Below, piece by piece: positions 39,972 through 42,650 of a stretch of DNA of 42,650 nt (within the stretch, counting starts at the first letter, position 1; the number at the start of each line of letters is the position of its first letter). A program made the translations under genes and the position numbers. Location: assembly GCA_032718475.1 (NCBI GenBank), contig JAUCBJ010002064.1:1-42650 (forward strand). The letters are read 5' to 3'. The notes beneath the pieces were generated by a model. The model did no database searches and had not been told where the DNA came from. It worked only from the letters and a program-made list of their open reading frames with translations. This DNA is from Nemertoderma westbladi (taxonomy: Eukaryota > Xenacoelomorpha > Nemertodermatida > Nemertodermatidae).

Positions 39972-40689
39972 TGCGATTACTGTGGGAGACAGACCCACCA
40001 GGAAAGGAGCTGTTTGTACCGAGTTCCAAAAGGGGACCTTTTGTCTCTACTGCCGCGAGTCGAGCCACAGGATGGGGGTGTGTCCACGGTTGCATAACCG
40101 ATGTCCGAAGTGTAACTTTCGGGGATACTACGGGCGCCAGTGCGACTGGATGGACGATGAAGAAAAGTTCAAAATCTTCGAGGAGTGGGCCGACGTCGGG
40201 GCCATGATGCGGCAACGCATGAAGGCCCAGGAGTTCAAGTGGGGTTTCTTCCTTATCAATCAGGAGGGTCACTTGGAAATCATAAACCGGAGGTTACCGT
40301 TTACATATCAAGAGGTAGCAACGGCGGCGTCGTATGCTGGAGTGATAAATACACAAAGGTATTTGGACAGGTGGACGCCACAGAACCGAGGGGAGTTTAG
40401 GGATTTCCTGGCGGAGCACGTGCCGCGGGCAATGAAGATGATCTTATGGGACGCCACCAGGGGGAGACAACAGGGCCACTTGGAGGGGCCACCCGCAAAG
40501 CGGTATCGGGCACTGATAACACCAGCGCCCAAGGAGCCAACAACCGGGATCAGTAAGGAGGTTGCGGCGAGGGTCCGTCGACAGAAAGCGGATCCCAGAG
40601 GAGCAGTAGTAACCAGGAAACGACCCAGGGACGAGGACGGCAAAGGGAAAGACTTGAGGTTGTTCCCAAAGTCAGGGGGGATGAACTGA
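39972..40689 (+). CDS. Zinc-knuckle C-terminal part of the post-pol protein
   Basis: Two CX2CX4HX4C knuckles and one relative lie in a row. The first (CDYCGRQTHQERSC, from 39972) is in a different frame from the next two, CLYCRESSHRMGVC (from 40042) and CPKCNFRGYYGRQC with Tyr replacing His, so a frame change lies near 40030. The rest, to the TGA at 40687-40689, is a folded-looking 130-residue segment (FKWGFFLINQEGHLEII, NRGEFRDFLAEHVPRAMKMILWD) and a basic tail (RKRPRDEDGKGK) that may be a nuclear localisation signal. Knuckles of this kind bind single-stranded nucleic acid. There is no ATG at the start of the frame, so it is probably the end of a larger protein beginning with the exonuclease-like domain. 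Confidence 0.55.
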
Positions 40690-40906
40690 GACTCCGATGT
40701 GGTACGCCTGGAAGGCGCCACGTGAGACATGCGAACTATTAAGTACAAATTCAAAATGATGCAAATAATCAAATAAGTGCAATTTGTATGTACGTACGTA
40801 GTAATCAGTAGTTTAGTTATGAAATATACGTTCGAAGTAAGTACTATAGTCATTCAACCTTTCTCAATTAGCTACTGGGACTGGGGGGCTAACTGACTAC
40901 GGTACT
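40690..40906 (+). other. Non-coding gap in the BEL 3' region
   Basis: AT-rich, with a GTACGTACGTAGTA word near 40791 resembling the palindromes of the upstream array. Confidence 0.4.
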
Positions 40907-41143
40907 ATGGACGGGACACTAGACGATTTCACACTTCTTGAGTGTGACGGCACAGGAGGGGGGGTGAGATTCGTCAGAAGGGATGAGGTAGTCAAAGAGG
41001 GGTCGAGTAAAGGTGATAGTGCGGAGTGCGGAGAGAGTGCGAATGCAATTCAAGTGTGTGGGAGGAATAAGAGGCTGATTGAGGGACAGGGAAGTCCGAG
41101 AGTTAGAGCGGTAGTGAGGAGAAGTAGAGGAGAGTTAGGGTGA
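40907..41143 (+). CDS. Possible 78-residue ORF near the BEL 3' end
   Basis: A short ATG-initiated frame, acidic at first (MDGTLDDFTLLECDGTGG), basic at the end. I recognise no family and it may be chance in purine-rich DNA. Confidence 0.2.
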   Translation: MDGTLDDFTLLECDGTGGGVRFVRRDEVVKEGSSKGDSAECGESANAIQVCGRNKRLIEGQGSPRVRAVVRRSRGELG

Positions 41144-41354
41144 GAACAGAGTGGAGTTAAAGTGGCAAAAGTGTTGGGGAAACAAAAATCGTGTGAGAGG
41201 AGCGCACGATCGGCCCGACATGGGACACCAGGCGAACCGGGTAGCGATATCATACCCATAGGGGGCGGTCTGGAAAACCGGCTCTGAAAAATAGTTCCAC
41301 CCCACACCCGATAATAGATCGGGATCCAGCGGAATTGTAGCGCACTTTAGGTGG

Positions 41355-41383
41355 ATGCTATCTTCTCACCGGGAAGATAGCAT
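41355..41383 (+). other. Perfect 11-bp hairpin directly before the polypurine tract
   Basis: ATGCTATCTTC (41355-41365) pairs with GAAGATAGCAT (41373-41383). Two further pairs, one of them G-T, leave a 3-nt loop. The 3' arm abuts the G-run of the polypurine tract. Confidence 0.85.
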
Positions 41384-41392
41384 GGGGGGGAG
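41384..41392 (+). promoter_or_regulatory. Polypurine tract
   Basis: GGGGGGGAG immediately precedes the TGTTAG start of the 3' LTR, the expected primer site for plus-strand DNA synthesis. Confidence 0.85.
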
Positions 41393-41951
41393 TGTTAGCG
41401 TATTCAATTCCACTAACACAAACCCATAAAGTAAGCCGTTAAGCAATATTGGGGGCCACGAGGTTGATTACCCAACCTCGTGCCACCCCAATAAAATGGG
41501 AAGGAGAAACACACAATAAGGGTCAGGGGCCACACCCCTGACCGAGAGAGAATAGCTGGAGTGAAGGGAAACACTCCAAAGGGCGCCAACAGGGACATTA
41601 GCCAATGGGAGGGAGGCACCGGCTAGGTACAGTAACAAGGCCAACCCGTGCAATATAACCAGTTTACAGTAATCAGTTATCTCAGTTATCTCATTGTGTT
41701 GGTCGGTTTAGCTAGGGTAGAACCGGTACTTCAATTACCGTCGTCGTACCTACCGTATCTGAGACTTCATCATTGTATATTCCAGTTACCTCATTTATAC
41801 CATTATCTATTGAACTTATGCAACTATACTATTATACCTGAGAACTTTATACAGCGAACAATAACTCTTTACCTTTTACACACACACGGCGGGGACGCGA
41901 CGCGTGAATCGAAAACCGGATAAACCGGGATCCTCTCTGGATCCCGTCACA
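41393..41951 (+). repeat. 3' LTR (559 bp)
   Basis: Matches 27612-28173 with about nine substitutions, four of them clustered near 41780, and a missing GTC triplet in the GTCGTCGTC run. Confidence 0.95.
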
Positions 41952-41956
41952 TTAGG
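41952..41956. repeat. Target site duplication TTAGG, right
   Basis: Identical to 27607-27611. Confidence 0.95.
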
Positions 41957-41985
41957 TACCACAGTCTGACAGTACCATAATCAGC

Positions 41986-42052
41986 ACAGTCAGCCTACGC
42001 TAATTTCACAGCAAAGTCCTTGTCATGGCCTGTGTGTAGTAGGCCATGGGTG
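41986..42052 (-). repeat. Dispersed repeat A, right copy (inverted)
   Basis: Reverse complement of 25848-25921 with few changes, including the CATGGCCT/AGGCCATG hairpin. Confidence 0.8.
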
Positions 42053-42528
42053 GTACCTACGGTGCGCACTACAACGGCAGTACAGCAATACGGTGTACCG
42101 TGCCAATGACTGAATGATTAGCGGTAGGCCTAACTATCTAAACTATTATATTATTATTACCGGTACCAGTACTGGGCTAATTAGGCCTAAACTATAATCA
42201 CTGCAAGGGTTGCGTTGTTTAATTAGATTACATGATATGGCATGTCTGCAGTGTATGGTACAGGCTGACCAGTATTGCAGTATTGACTGATTGCAGGATT
42301 CTCGATTCAGGGATGGAGTACAGCCTGACAGTACCGGTACACATGGTACATGCAGAATTGCAAAATTTGTGAGAAACCCAGCTGATTTATCCTACAGTAA
42401 TAATAATTTAACGCATTTTAAATTTGGATAAATAAATTTATTATAACTGCAATAACAGTTACACTGAAGCTGCACGAAGGCCCCACGCAAATTCTACTTG
42501 GAAAATTTTCAAACTTTTGCCAAACAAC
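42053..42528. other. Intergenic DNA, no gene seen
   Basis: Rich in GGTACC, CAGTA and AGGCCTA words. GCTGCACGAAGGCCCC near 42470 repeats a motif found near 4930. Confidence 0.4.
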
Positions 42529-42585
42529 ATGTGTACCAAGTTTGGATAGATTTCAGCAAGGATTGGCCGAGTTATTAACGTTTAA
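42529..42585 (-). repeat. Dispersed repeat B, right copy (inverted)
   Basis: ACATGTGTACCAAGTTTGG and the following GGCCGAGTTATTAACGTT are the inverted counterpart of 26108-26162. Confidence 0.65.
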
Positions 42586-42650
42586 AATAAAATACTGAAA
42601 AAAAACGCGACAGAACGACAGGTTGATTAATGGTACCACTACGCTAAGGC

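Larger units (their letters stand above)
27612..41951 (+). mobile_element. 14.3-kb BEL/Pao LTR retrotransposon with extra ORFs
   Basis: Bounded by direct LTRs beginning TGTTAG and ending GTCACA, and flanked on both sides by the 5-bp repeat TTAGG (27607-27611 and 41952-41956). A polypurine tract abuts the 3' LTR. The pol order is protease, RT with YVDD, RNase H and integrase in one gag-pol unit, as in BEL/Pao. LTRs differ by about nine substitutions and one 3-bp indel by eye, so the insertion is recent. Typical BEL/Pao elements are about half to two-thirds this length; the excess is a long pre-Gag coding region, a palindrome array after integrase, and a second coding block encoding an exonuclease-like and zinc-knuckle protein. 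No transmembrane or envelope-like segment is seen. Confidence 0.95.

Noticed and set aside
38101-40689. Envelope gene as the third region of the BEL element
   Set aside because: No signal peptide, no transmembrane segment and no fusion-type hydrophobic stretch; domains are exonuclease-like and zinc knuckles.
25848-42585. Repeats A and B as terminal inverted repeats of one giant DNA transposon
   Set aside because: The order A-B is not mirrored on the right side, and the BEL element has its own LTRs and target duplication.

Overview
This window is nuclear DNA of an invertebrate animal; the phylum cannot be fixed from sequence alone. The case for a metazoan is two recognisable eukaryotic genes (a nucleophosmin-type histone chaperone and the nucleoporin Nup155), together with BEL/Pao, RTE, CR1/Jockey-like and hAT elements that typify animal genomes. 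The DNA is AT-rich outside genes and carries many long C or G homopolymers, minisatellites and short palindromic transposons.

Layout. From 1 to 5.8 kb there is no cellular gene: a complete non-autonomous hAT-type element (53-776, with an 8-bp target duplication), one copy of a poly-C-ended MITE, two blocks of a minisatellite, a small palindromic element and the 3' tail of a CR1/Jockey-like LINE. Nucleophosmin lies on + at 6977-8128. Nup155 lies on - at 11619-15377. They converge, and both are single uninterrupted reading frames. From 16 to 24.2 kb there are LINE remains: a minus-strand CR1/Jockey-like tail, a plus-strand decayed reverse transcriptase, and a nearly full-length RTE-type LINE with one frameshift and one nonsense codon. 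At 25.2-25.6 kb is a small unidentified minus-strand frame with a possible four-cysteine zinc site.

The main object is a 14.3-kb LTR retrotransposon of the BEL/Pao group, 27612-41951. It has 559-562 bp LTRs (TG...CA, about 98% identical by eye), a perfect 5-bp target duplication TTAGG, and a polypurine tract. Its order is: 5' LTR; a long N-terminal coding region (coiled coil, Asn-rich, repeats) whose open frame moves at G-homopolymers; Gag with zinc knuckles; aspartic protease; RT (YVDD); RNase H; integrase; an array of about 17 short palindromes; then a second coding block after pol. That block is not an envelope gene. It begins with a domain resembling DEDD-type 3'-5' exonucleases (EXD1/EXD2/WRN-like), continues through an acidic linker, and ends with CCHC zinc knuckles and a basic tail. 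A 3'-5' exonuclease-like protein carried downstream of pol in a BEL/Pao element, with the extended pre-Gag region and the palindrome array, is the most likely new biology here. This copy is damaged by a few stops and frame changes, although its LTRs look young.
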